From Trichostrongylus colubriformis (lineage: Eukaryota; Nematoda; Chromadorea; Rhabditida; Trichostrongylidae): 64,000 nucleotides of DNA. Both the position numbers and the translations under genes were made by a program. The stretch's first letter is position 1. Every line of letters starts with the position of its first letter. Location: positions 20,647,743-20,711,742 of the forward strand of contig OZ022256.1 of the NCBI GenBank assembly GCA_963978905.1. The letters run 5' to 3'. This document shows, piece by piece, positions 11,070-24,100 of the stretch. The notes beneath the pieces are model-generated. The model had not been told where the DNA came from, did no database searches, and saw only the letters and a program-made list of their open reading frames with translations.

Positions 11070-12430
11070 AACAAGTGCTAACTAGTCTTTCCACTATCTT
11101 GACGTACAATGATGCGCTATGTGCACTTGATTCATATGTGTTCCTTATTTCTTGTTCCCCAAACTTGTCTCGATCTCCACTAGCTATATTTCATGTAATG
11201 CCTAATTTCGTGACAGGCAAAGAAGAGACGCCGAACGCTGAAGAAGCGTCCTATACACATCTGGGATTTTTTATTTATATTAATTCCGGAACGAAAACAG
11301 CCATACATAGGAAGGGAGTAGAGCATGGCCAAGCCTAGCTGTAGCCAATACGCGGGCCTTTACGGCTACTCAACAGGCGCACCACCGTACTCCACATAAT
11401 AGGAAATAAGAGAGAGTCTTTCAACATGTGTTGCGCCACAGATCGTCTTTTCGACTCGCTTTCGTCGACAGGGAACATGTCTTCACCCATCTGATATCCC
11501 ATCATCTCGATGTTTTTTAAATATCAGAGAGTCCATTTTGAGCGTTTCAAGAAAAATCGAGTTTTGTGCTAATGTGCAAATGTGCTACCCCCACACTTTG
11601 CACGAAAACGACACCATTTATTTTCGAGGCGTGATAACAACAAAAAGGAACAGCACAAATAACGGATAATATCATTTCAGAGATTCAATCCGAAACACGT
11701 CAAGAAAGAATAACAGGGAAGACAGAGCTTGGTAATGACGACGAGTTTCATGTCAGAGATCAAACAGTGCACAAAGACACACAACCGGAATCTTTACGAA
11801 AATATAATATTTACATCGGCTTGGATTATCAAAAAAGTGAATTCTGTATTATTAAAACCAAAATTATTTAATACAATAATGCAGTATTCTGAAACTCCCT
11901 AAAATTTGATTTAAGACGACCACTACAAGGTGAAGCAAAAGTATTGACTGCCTGACGAAGCGCAACAGAACCTAATAGAACCTCCTTTACCTTGGGCCCA
12001 TGACGAGGAGAGCGAGGAAAAGCATTTGCTATGGGTAGCAGGTAATGGTGGGCAAATCGTCCAATACTCTCGTAGAAGTAGTCTCGTAGGCAGTAATTGA
12101 GTCGTAAGAAGTAGCGCAAGCTTTGCAAAATGGAATAGTCAAAGCTTTCACGTGTTCACTTGCGAACGCTTTGGAGAGCGCTCTTGTGAGACGGAGAACC
12201 AAAATTCGGCAAATCCGAAAATATATAAGTCGAAGCCACTCTGTAGATCTAACCAACGATTTCATCAGCAGACACGCACACCTCTACATAGCTTTGGACC
12301 CAATACGGATGAGTGGCAATGAGTAGCCCCCACCCATGAGGCGTATTGCGGCACGGTGGTCTCCGAACAGTCTTCACGACTTCGTCATATAACAGAAATG
12401 ACCACTAAACAGCATAAGTCTTAAGCGACT
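11070..12430. other. Unassigned stretch
   Basis: Overlapping short open frames occur on both strands at 12030-12330, but none has paired splice signals or recognisable domains. Confidence 0.3.
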
Positions 12431-12435
12431 GGGCT

Positions 12436-12669
12436 CTAGAGCATCCCGGAGGGCGAAGCTTGCACTACTTTATACAATTTATTCGATTCTCTGAAGTTCC
12501 TTTGGCGAATGTTCTGGACAGTTTGTACGAGGGTCATCTGTGTCAGCAACATACGCTTTCTTTCGCCTTCTTCGTGAGTATGCAGTAGGGTCCTATCGAA
12601 GTCCAGGGCCACATTATGAAATGCCAGTCGAGCATCGACACGTTGAGCGAAATTCATGTTAATACCCAT
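12436..12669 (-). CDS. Unrecognised 77-codon open frame
   Basis: This minus-strand frame begins with ATG at 12669 and ends with TAG at 12436. It has a coding-like, charged and helix-prone composition (for example NVALDFDRTLLHTHEEGERK and TVQNIRQRNFRES). No domain is recognised, and there is no good acceptor just upstream of the ATG. It could be a small gene, one exon of a larger gene, a pseudogene fragment or chance. It does not fit the phase-based model of the neighbouring GPCR. Confidence 0.2.
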   Translation of the reverse strand: MGINMNFAQRVDARLAFHNVALDFDRTLLHTHEEGERKRMLLTQMTLVQTVQNIRQRNFRESNKLYKVVQASPSGML

Positions 12670-12699
12670 TTTATAGTTGAACTGGTATGACTTTGTCAG

Positions 12700-15010
12700 G
12701 CCGTGAATGCTTTCTTCGCCCCCTGTATGTTAGGACATTCAGCACAGAGGGTCGACTCACATTCAATCCACGAATAGGTTAGTGAAAGGACCATCTGACT
12801 CTGAGAACTTAATATTAGTATGTACAGACTGTTAGGTAATGTTTAAGAAACGATTACTGACAAGGAGAACCCGTGAACTGAAAAGTCCGTCGGAGATCTC
12901 ATGACACACTTTCGCCATTCGTGGTCGTTTGGCTGAACTCGGAGAATTTCTTTTTCAAAGACATCTCTATGTCGGCCATAGAACGTGCACGCGAACTAGG
13001 TGAATATACCAGTGACGTTTTTTGCGTCACTTGCGACTTCGACTGGGATCTTGAGAAACCTGACCTGTAAGGAACATAGTCAGGTAGGCTTGTATTTTAA
13101 TTGAGGAATTTTTTGCAATTTCAGATTGGTTAAAAGCTTATCTAAGCTAAAGACCGGAAATCGCAGTAGATTTTCTAGTCCACATGGTGAAATAATGACT
13201 TGGACAACTGAGAGTAGTACTAGATTTTGCAAAATTAAACTCGGTTTCGAGGGATATGTATGAACCCCCCAATATGTTTTTCACCCCAATTACTTCATTT
13301 CAAGGAAAGCCACGCATATCACTTAGTTGGTTTTCCTCTGCTCTTCCCATAACTTGTATGACTGGAGGCAAATCAAAATCTCAGCAGTATTTTCGGAGCA
13401 AATAGTCACTGCAAACAGTCAGTGGAGCTCTGCTCGAGAAATTCGCTTGTCGCGATTTTGTTCTAAAAGAAAAGCCGGTTCGTGGCCGCAGGTGGTCACT
13501 CAATCATGAAGATTTAAGGAGAGCGAATCCGAGAACGAATACTCGTTCGTTAGCAGAGGACCCAGGCGTACATAAATTTACAGTGGCGAGGCATTAGCTG
13601 GAAATCGGCAAGGCGAGGAAGATGTCGTAGTGTGTGACTTATAAACTGACCTATGAGCAGCGTCTGGCACGTTTTGACTCCTGCTCTAACCTACTAGTTC
13701 GCCATGAAAGCGAGTCTTTTGTAAGCCGTGTTATAACCATAGATCAAAAATGGCTTCCTTATGATACCAGAAAACGGAGATCAGTCTAGGTGAAAAGATG
13801 CTCCTCCAGAAACTTTTTCTATACACAATCACCCTAAAAAGGTATTATAAAAAATGTTGTCCATTATAGTTTCTTGCAACCTGATCAGCCGCTCACAGCT
13901 CAATCTACTGCTGTTATCTGGAGCAAACATTAAAGAAGCCAAACAAATTGTGGCCAGCAGTGGTGAATAGTGGAGGGCCGATCCCGTTGCAGGAGAACGC
14001 AAGGGCACACACCTCACAAATCACTCGGCGAAAATTGACTTACTTGGGGAAAGAAGTTTCCCCAACAGAATTTTCTTCCGACATTTTCCTCACAGACTAC
14101 CGTTTTTTCGAGACTTAATTCTCATCTGCGACAGAAAGTCTACTAATGTGGGCGATGCTGGATGCGCCCTCCTCGACTTCTGCGATTCTTATGATAGTAG
14201 GTAGTCTGTATTGTGAAGGAATAGATTTATTGCTCGTTCAATAGCAGGAACGTGTAGATTTTGATAATTCCGTGTACAAACTATCCATAAAAGGGTTGTG
14301 GATATAGCTAACGATACACATTGTCAGTATAAATGCAGCGCTATGAGGGGCAACGCAACATTCTGCTGGTTCGTGATGTTTCGAAAAGCACTTTTCCCAA
14401 GTTTCATATTTCAGCTTTACTTTTTCCTTATACACATACGCATGTCTTCTGTTTTCGATGATAGGTGAAGATGAGAGGATGCCAACGGTGTAGATTTTTG
14501 TTCGCGATAACGCCAGTAAGCCACATAAATATCAAATGATCGAAGGATTCGAAAAACGTGTGGTACCATCTTGTAGAGCAAAACAAGCTCCATGAAATAC
14601 ATACATAAACTATGTCAAAAGATGAATTGAATGATGTGAAATCTAGGGGATAAAAACGGCAGGAACCTTCTGCACTCCACTTCTCTCCGTACGTAATCTG
14701 CCTAATGTAGTGATTTTGAAGGAAAATAGAATGACGGAACTTCCGTGCACGATCCCTTTGACAAATTATTACAGACTTCCTTCAACAGGCCATAACGCAA
14801 AGCCACAACGGGCGAAAAAGTGATAGGTGACTTGTACAGCTAACGTTTCTCTGGCTATTTATTAATTGGCATAGCGTCTTTGCTGTATAACAGCGGTATC
14901 AAGGGCCTTTGAAAACGATGAGAGTACAAAAGTGTGGCCGATGTAAAAGCTCCATCTAATAACCTCGATGCGAAAGAGTTGTAAAAAAGTACATAATTAC
15001 TGACCCTTTT
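12700..15010. other. Unassigned stretch
   Basis: No convincing exon or repeat. If the candidate tail exon at 8903-9143 is right, this lies in the last intron of the receptor gene. Confidence 0.3.
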
Positions 15011-15015
15011 CATAC

Positions 15016-15186
15016 CTGATTCCTGATTGCCGATTGCAATAAAGGAACAAGAGCATCCATCTTTTGCAAGTCTGCAAAAGTTTGCGACGGAAAGTTGATG
15101 AAGTCATGCAGAACAGCACCACATTGAGCATCTTTCCTGTCAGAACCAACTGATTTGCAACGATCGATGCTGTTTGCAGAGCAGTG
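15016..15186 (-). CDS. GPCR exon 8: TM7 and start of C-tail
   Basis: The acceptor is CTTTCTTTAAG and the donor is ATCAG|GTATGA, with the exon ending after AG of a split codon. The leading C completes the AG left by exon 7 to give Ser. The translation includes IVANQLVLTGKMLNVVLFCM and then TSSTFRRKLLQTCKRW. TM7 therefore has GKMLN..LFC where most rhodopsin-family receptors have NPxxY, followed by a basic helix-8-like stretch. The same bases also hold a longer open frame in another phase, but only this phase gives the expected membrane helix. Confidence 0.85.
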
Positions 15187-18100
15187 CTTAAAGAAAGAAC
15201 GATTTACGGATGGGTATAGTACTTGCGATTGGAATCGTGCAATGAGATGGGGCAGTAAGGAAAGGATTAATATGGTAGCTTTTAGAGTCAAAATACAGCA
15301 TGAATGGAGAAGCACTTAATAAGAGAGAAGCATTCGGTCCGGTTTGACCCTTTCAGATCATCTGGGCATGATCAGAGCGTGTTCGAGCAGGTGTGATGCA
15401 CTATAATGACGAGTTGTGGGGGTGCAAGAAGCGTGCATTTTTGCATCGCAACGTATCCCTTCAAGGCGGGATGGTACATGGTGTTATCGGAGAGGAGGTC
15501 GTAGTAGGAGAATCGATAAGCCAGGGAACCAGGAGCCAGCAATGAGCCGGTTGGGCTGGTTAGTTTTCGGTTTTTACCGGCTCTGCCTTATATCTGATCT
15601 CGTTCGGCGAATGCAGGCACCACTCTTTGGGAAAAGAAGGGTCCATCGAAACCCTTGGTAAAGGGCTCAAATGGGCATTGAGTATTCAAATGAATATTCG
15701 AAATAATTTTGTCTTACCTTCCTGACGGGTACAGTAGCTGATAGATGAACACCAACGCTGACGGACCCTGTGTCAACGAGAAACATGTGACTATAGCCAG
15801 TACAGTGTGCGTCATTTTTCTCTCCTGCTCATGTCTCGCCGACGGATTTGTGCTCACAGTTTGCACCAGTAGGTCCTGTAAGGAAATATTACATTAGGCC
15901 TCATATTTATCATCTAATCACTAATATGTAGTATGGATTATCAAAACAAGGCATTTCATCGAGTGGCTGAAGTATGTGGGCGCAACAGCAGCACTGGCTT
16001 CAGGTTTTTGGAAGGAAATATCTGTAGTAGGTTCATCACTTTATTTTAAGAACAAATGTGGCAATCTTGCTAAGCCATCGGACTATGTGTGCACTTTATT
16101 CCTAATTGGTGTAGAGCTAGAAAGCGTTGTTCACTTTATCAATGTAATTTGACCCTCATTGAAAATGGAGCCAACTGCGTTACGTGAGACGGTAATGGAT
16201 AAATTCCAAGAAGAATGATTGAAAACTCATATAGCAGTGTTTTCGCGTGGACACGTTTCCCCGATATGTTGATATGTTGGATTATTGTTCACCTTTTCGT
16301 CACCATCAAAATCGACAGGATGGCTGCCGGTCAAGGGCCAAAAATTTTTTTTAGCTTCGACCATTCTTATCAGCCTAGCACAAGTGCACACGAAGGGATT
16401 CATAATTTAATATTTGCATGTTCTATAAACAAACGTGGTGGTGGAATTGACTGGTATCTTAGTCTCGAAGGTCGAGAAGTAGGAAGGAGCCACTACAGCA
16501 TCTTTCAGAGGCTGTAGCTTACCAGTGAGGGCCACTCTCACCTCGGGTGTGTACCCTTATGTCAGGATTTCGCACCGCGGCATGGCGCAAGCGAAGCAAT
16601 GCGGACGAGCTAAAGGCGCCATGTTGTTGGGTTTCGAAGCGATAACAAGTCAACTGCGTATCGCGCCCATAGCATTAGCGTGTAATCGTTCTGAAACCAC
16701 TACCGCGACGCGCATTGCTCACACACTGCATCGCACACCGCCCTCGTCTTGCGAATTTCTGACATAAGGGTACATATCCACTTACCTCTATAGAAATGTC
16801 AAAGCAATTTGCAACCGTTTGGAAGGAACTTGAAGAAAATGCAAAACAAGAACATGCATCAAGAACTCAAGCCTTGGTTTCAAGGTTCCTGGTCCAACCC
16901 GTTAATGTTGTCGTATTGGAGTTTTATCTGGGTTAGAAGCGCAAAGTCGAAAACGTAAAAACGTGTATTACACGCATCTGTGACTTCGCTCACAGAATCG
17001 TTTGGCAGATATGAGATTATCGCTCATAGTGCGTTAGACCACATAGTTATCATAATGAACAGCCCCGGTGACCTGGGAACCTTTGCTGGTTAGACGATTC
17101 TGGTACCAATTAACCTGCCCCGGGAGGATGTAAGTTTCAGTTGGCCTGGGCGGACATTGATGCGAGATTTGATACCCGCACTATGAAAGTGGAAGTGCGC
17201 GCCACTCGTCACTATACCACCTCCTCCTTGCAACATACCTGAGTATTTCTCTTTTTCAATAGACGAACAAGCGAAATGTTGAGCACAGCAACGGCAAATA
17301 CCGGCAGCAGCACTGCGAAAACAGCGTTCAAAATGACGGACATTTCGATCCATTGTCTAGTGAGCACCGATGTGGGATTTGGACGTGCTCCCCAAGTATC
17401 CAATGCATTTGAGTAGCAACCGCCGATCAGTTGAGTGCCAGAGCACACAGCAAAGGTCTTGCAGGTGTGCGAGACGTGGTGATAGCTGAAAGTATTTAGG
17501 TGAGGAAATTTAACTGCGAAACTCACTGAAGCCCTATCAATTTTTTGATAGGAAAATGGGCTAGTTCCCCGGGGATGACATTCATCACAGGTCTTCCACG
17601 AGATAGTGCAGCGCAGATGCTTCATGAAAAGTAGAACAGTTCTAGAATCGAGGACCTGGACCTGATCTGATTGGCAGAACAACCACGCTCTCAAGCAGGT
17701 TTAGAAAAATTGATTTTAGAAACTCGTCGTTTTACCCTGGTTTTTTGATGAAGCCTCTTTAGGACGAGTTTAAATCCTACCTCGTTAGAAGAAAGGTACC
17801 AACGAGAATGCACATCGATATGAAAACGATCTGTCGAGACTGAAATCAGAGCATTTGATGCTTATTCACGAAAAATCTTTTTCACATCTTTACAGCCCTT
17901 GATGCTAGATCTTTCAAAACCGCACCCATGCAACGCTACGCACGTTGCTTGCGATGTCCTATCCTGACTACACATTCATAATACTCTTCAAGCCTGCGTT
18001 TTGATGCACTCCTTCGATTCTTATTTTGATATAGTTAACAAGACCTATCCATTTACCGAGGAATAGACACCACAGGAGAAAGGAAAGTAATTGTATGATC

Positions 18101-21100
18101 ATCATTTTTCTGTACAATGCTCTCATTTTGGTGACGCCTTCTTTCTCAGGGCTTCTATAGAGTTCTTCAGAATTCCTTAAAGAGCTCCACTTCTGAAGAC
18201 AAATATGTAGGCACACAATTCTTGGAACAATTTTGGTATTTGAAGAGCTCAACGTAACGAAATTCGTGAACAACGCAATGTGGTGCGATCACCGAATGAA
18301 ATAAGTTGTGTAGAGCTCGGAGAAAAGCTGGCATGCGATATCCATGCTAGGAATGATCCTTCTGCGTACATGCATGCACCAAAATGTTCGGAAGCCTGCG
18401 TCTGGATGAGAGAATGCTTTCGCGAAAATTTTCAGATCGAACATATTGTAAATTTCAACCTTGCTTTTTGCTATATAGCACGGCTGGGTTACAACGGCCA
18501 TGGAAAACTCTCTCGGAAAATTGTGAGGCCTTACGGCTACTAGGAAGTAGAACCGGCAATAGTTTCTGAGGTAAGCTCAGGAGAAAATACCCTGCAGCTT
18601 CCCGCTGCAGCACATTTAAAAGGTTTTTGAGAAACCGCATCAGTCCGTGAGGCTTTGTAGTTGGTTCTGAACTATGCACATTGATGTGTGCATATATGCT
18701 CGCGTTTTTTTTTGTTTTCAAAATTCATTACCTGAAAGTGTTCGAATTGCTCATTGTTATTATTAGTTTCATACGAGTCCTTACGTGTTATCAATAATAA
18801 TAACAAGAAAATAATTAGCTACAGAGCCAGTAGCGAGCGAGATCTACATAGAAATTGGGATATTTTTGCATGGTAACTTCCACCCTTCGGCGAAGGTGGT
18901 GTAATGACACGTGACTCCCATTACCATGGTGTGGGGTAAAAATTCCTCATCAGAGCGCGCCCAAGCGAATCATGACTTCCATCTTTCCGATAGATGACTT
19001 GGTAGCAGACACGTCAAGTAAGAGCACTGACATGCACATAGGCTCACTACCGTAAGTCAATGTGAAGGCGGAATCGTATTCACTTGCCATCACGGCTCTG
19101 AATGGAACTAAAATGCGCAATGCTTTCTTACAAGGGGGAGAATATCACCAAAATTTGATCTTCTATCCCACAGAAGGGATTGATTAACGCCAAAAACTTT
19201 ATCCTTTAGTTTATCCTTTATAGTTTTACCAACTTTGGATCTGGGTACCGTCCCAGAATTAGTGGGACCTATATGCATGCAATTAGTAAGCTACATCTCA
19301 TTTCTTCAGCGGTGGGTATGTATCATTCAACATCATGAAATATCTAATGAGGTGTTTGGCTGCAACCACACATAACCCATAACCAGTATGATCTTCTATT
19401 ACAACGGAACTGTTGGAAAAACTTACGTTGTAATTATCGAGCGATCGAAACGGGAACTTTACGATGAGAAGCCTTTCAACAGACACAGCCAGCACGAACC
19501 TGAAAAGGGTTATTGAATCCTCATCGAAGGTCGCCTTTGACTTCCCGAATACTTTTTATATTATTATATTATAGTGTACATGCTGAAAAGTGAAAGTACT
19601 CGAGATCTCCTTGAGTGTTAAATCCCTGAAAGATTAAGTGTAAAAGCGGGAAGGAGAACAGCTTCGAGTGAAATTGCTTGTCAGCATTTGAAACTCTCGT
19701 TGAAGCTTCGCTTACCAGATAGCCGCTGCTGAGAACCAATTTGTCAGAGCAGCAAAGTGCACTTTCGAATTGAAATGCAGCAATCTGAACTGCATGTTGT
19801 GAGCGAACACGTCCAATGAGGTCAAGTAGTGGGGAAACATCATCACGAACACCAACATGTCGCACAGAGCCAAGAACGCCAGTAGGTGATTCGCACTACA
19901 AAGAAATCTCATATAGATTCTTCTTCTTCCAACTACATAGGTCATTATCTTTATTTTATTACTTCATGTGGTTATTTTTTATATGTTCTCACTTTGCTTC
20001 AAGAACCCTAAATCATTTTCGTAATTAAATGCTGTGGTGGTGATAATACATTGGTTAAGAAGCTCTGTACAACACTTGTGGTAGCTGTCCAGGCCAACTG
20101 AGTGATTCAGTTCAGAGTCAACTTCTGCCAGAATCCTTGAGAGGAAAAGTGTCAGATCATCTACTACAATAGAACCTCGATACTCAGAATAGTACAATAC
20201 TCACAGATATAATAGAACCTTAAAATACCATAGCACTTTTGCGACTAAAGCAATCGAATCTTCTTTTCTTTTTGAGTCGAGATCGAATCTTCGTTTTAGG
20301 TTCTTAATTGCGTAATTAATTATGTTTGAGCCTTGACTTGGCTTATCGTCAAACGTCAAGCCAAGTCAAAGATCTCAAAATCAAAGTCATATTCGTACAG
20401 CCGCAATTTACTAGCACACATAAAAAATAAACTGACTAAAAAAAACTGACTTTATTCATCCGAAGCGAGTTCACCACTTTAGGGTGTATGTCATTAGGAC
20501 AGAAAAATTGCGTGGCCGCGTTTGGCGCGCGACGGGATGGTGCGAGCTGTGCGTGCCGTATTAGTTGGGTCCTGAAGCGATCATGTTTAAATGAAGGCGT
20601 AAAATGAAGGCGTAGAGAACTGTCCGCTTCGGACCCTTCCAATACGGCGCGCATAGCTCGCACCATCCCGTCGCACACCGATTGCCGCAAAGCGATTTTT
20701 CTGTCCTAATGACATACACCCACCAATTTGCTTTTTATGTACTTCAGGAGATGCTTCCTAGGGAGCGTTCCGGTTTGGGTAGGAATTTTCCCTTTGGGGG
20801 TACTTTAACCCTTAGAGCGGGGTATAGCACGAGTTTGATACAAAAGTGCATGGCATTTGACAACGATTTGGTAACTAACTTTACTATCATATTTCGGAGT
20901 TGGGGCCCAGAGCTCGTTGATCAAGCTCTATCGTTCCAAGCGACTGCCATTTTTGTTTACTACAGATGAAGCTGCCACTAGGGAATAGTTTATAACCTAA
21001 TTAATGCCACTCAAAAAGTGCCTCTCCAAACGTATCAAGGAGTCAAGTGTACCAACTTGCATCAAAGGCACACCTTGCGATAAATCGTGAGCGTTATCGC

Positions 21101-24100
21101 ACCCATTTCTGAAAGCAGGGGTTCTGATTCATCCACTACAGAAGAAAAAACTGACGAGAAGCCTTAGTAACATCAAAAATGGAGTACTCCAAACACAGTC
21201 CTCGTACGAGTAATGCAGCCTAGAAGGACTCTTTATCTGATAGTATCACTCAAATTTCAACGGTATCACCTGTTTCATCCTGTCCTCACTATTAGAGTTT
21301 CTGCCTTATCCTATCTGATCGTGTGATGGTCCGCAAGCTACCTTCGCCAAGTAGACGCCACAATGGAAATTGGCTCGTCCGATGTAGGTGTGACTCGGTT
21401 GGGTAGGCGCGACGGTGGAGTTCGAGCGGGCATAGCGCCATGAGGATGGATACACTATGACGTCGCGACACGGGTGAAGCCTGAGCAATTGTTCAGGGTC
21501 TACCTGCCCCAAGAAGGTAAGCACTGATCCGATTATCGCGTGGTGCGCCTTTCATAGTCATTACTATGTGTACTGGTCAGTATGGTACGACTCTTCATTG
21601 CTCTTCTATTTATGAACGCAGAGAAACACTGCCTTCCCCTCGAAGGAATTTGAGGGATTTAAGAATACTAATTGGAACCCCTTTTTTTTTTAGCATACTG
21701 TCTTGGAGCCCTCTTTTGAATAAACGATACTCTTCCTGTGCAAGTTTCAGTGGCCAGCTTCCTTTCACATACCACCCCTTCCTTCAATTGTGAACAATGC
21801 CAGCCAGTGTAGGCAGATTATTGTGTGGACTCTGTTCCCCGAGTGGAACTTAAAAAGAGAAACAGAAAATCTTCCTACTATAAGCGGCTACGCGTCTGTT
21901 GATGTGCGTCCGTGTGTTAGAACGGAAACTCAGAACTCATGTACCAGCAATTACAGGAGCCGAATTTTTTCCAAGTGTTGAGGGGAAGGTAGGGAGACAC
22001 AAATGGCGAGTGATTGGATCTCAAAACGACTGATAAGGGGAGATTCCGGCAAATTTCGTTTTTCAGAGACGAGGCAGGTAACAAGACAGGCTGAGACAGG
22101 CGAACACGCAGAGACCACGCCCTGCCATCGCAAAGTATGAATGCAGCCTATGATGGAAAAGTGTGTCGTGATATCAGGCGTGTTTGGTGCATTCCCTTGG
22201 AAGTCAGGGAAAAGGGACATCTCAAACCATATTCTAGCTTTTCTGGCCATAGTATAACTGATTTCAGCAATTTCTGTGTGTTTCGGATTCCGTTTCCTTC
22301 TGGATCTATACTTCGATCTAGCAAATAAGGGCTTGAAATGGGCCTATTTTACACTCTGCACCTGATGCGCGCAACAGAACGCCAAAAAAAGCCAGAAAAG
22401 CTGATTTTTATGGAAGTAATGAATTGTGAGCTTCATTACTAATTCAGGGTTTAGTGAATTCTGGGCTTCAGTACATAACAAGCAGAAACTGAAGTTGAGA
22501 AAACGGTGTCTATCAGTATGCCCTCAGTACAATTCGTTTTTGTTGTTCCCCGGTGCGCGATGACTTCACGGTCTAGGCTACAACTCAAAGAAAGTGAGTT
22601 GAACACTTCTGGTGTTCAGAAAGTTACAGTGCAGTAGCTATGCTAAAAGATAGGGGTCGAATGAGACAGTAATTGATATGACCTTAGTAAAAGGTGCATT
22701 CAAAGTGGAGGATAACAAATCCGCAGACTGCCGCTTATTCGCTAGGGCTCCCCTCCCTGATGTATTTATGGTGTATCGCTGCTACACCTTGCAGATCCAC
22801 GTGGTTTCGATCGATACCGCAATGATGCTGTAAGCCGGATTCGCCGCCAAATCATCGAGGCGCAGCTCCTTTCTTGGATTCTTGGCCACTTCCACCACCT
22901 GTCTGGCCTTACATTTTCAACACCACGTAACCGGACACACAGCCAAAATGCTTCCGCTAAAATTAAAGACGAGGGAGGTTCCTAATAGGTACTATGGTGG
23001 ACACCAAACCATTTCTGTGACATGCGTGTGCTTCAGTTTTTCTGAGATAGTTTCGGGATGAAGTAATGTCGTGTCCCTTGCGGCTGCTGCCGTTTGTCCG
23101 GAAATTTGCGATCGTGCGCCACTCATGCGGTTAACTTCCCAGCTACTACACATGCAGTCGAAACCAACAACCCATAAAAACTTGTTTATAGCAGGAGCAC
23201 CGCATCTGGGGATGGATTGGGTTTTCCGATCACCATTAATTGCCGAACATAATGGAGTCTTCTGCGGAATGCTTGCAAGCCTGAATATAAGATTTTCTCG
23301 CGGAAGGTTTGCTCCCCATCATGAGCCTTGAAAAAATTTTATTAAAATGATCAAGCGACATTAAATAACCAATGGACAGCACAGAAATAGTTCGGGCGGA
23401 GCTTTGGCGTTCGTACCATCACTTGGAACAAACGACTGCATACGACCTTCTCTTTAATTTCTTGTTTACGTCACTTATTTACGATCCACGCCCTTTTTTT
23501 GTACACTAACACCCTATCATGTCTGAAATCCATAGATGAGAGAGACGAGGGGTCGTACTTCTTGAGAGATTATCCAAAAGCATGCTTTACTTTGTTTAGA
23601 GCTACTTCTTTCCCAAAAGCAGAACATATACCACCTACAACTTACGATGAGTCATTTTACAACCTGGAGTCTGTTGATGTCTTCGGGACTTTCATCTTCT
23701 ACCTAGACTACTCATTTTGAAGCTCGCTCCCAGAATCCATTGGGCAAGTGTACCGTGGCTTCAAATGTCGATAACAAGATGCAAGAATGAATGATTCAGT
23801 ATTATTTGGAAGTGGCTCCCGTCAATTGTATGAAAAATGAATGTCAGAGTGGAGCAATTGCACTTGTGCACTTCATTTACAGCTTCAGGAAAGGTCACGT
23901 CCACGGAGTTGCTGATGCGCGCCGTTAGATTCGACGCTAAAATGGAATTCCGTTCAACACCTAGTCTATCTGCACCTTTCATTTGATCGCATAGGTCAGG
24001 TCTAATGGGACAGGACGACGCATCGTCATTGAAGAGGTGTCGTTATATGGGGATTTTATTAGAACAACAAATCTGGTTGCGACGATGAGTGCGACCATAG

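Noticed and set aside
17968..18273. Minus-strand hydrophobic frame considered as the receptor's TM4
   Set aside because: Its possible donors leave the wrong phase for the next exon. The 59-base exon at 17781-17839 fits both phases and sequence.
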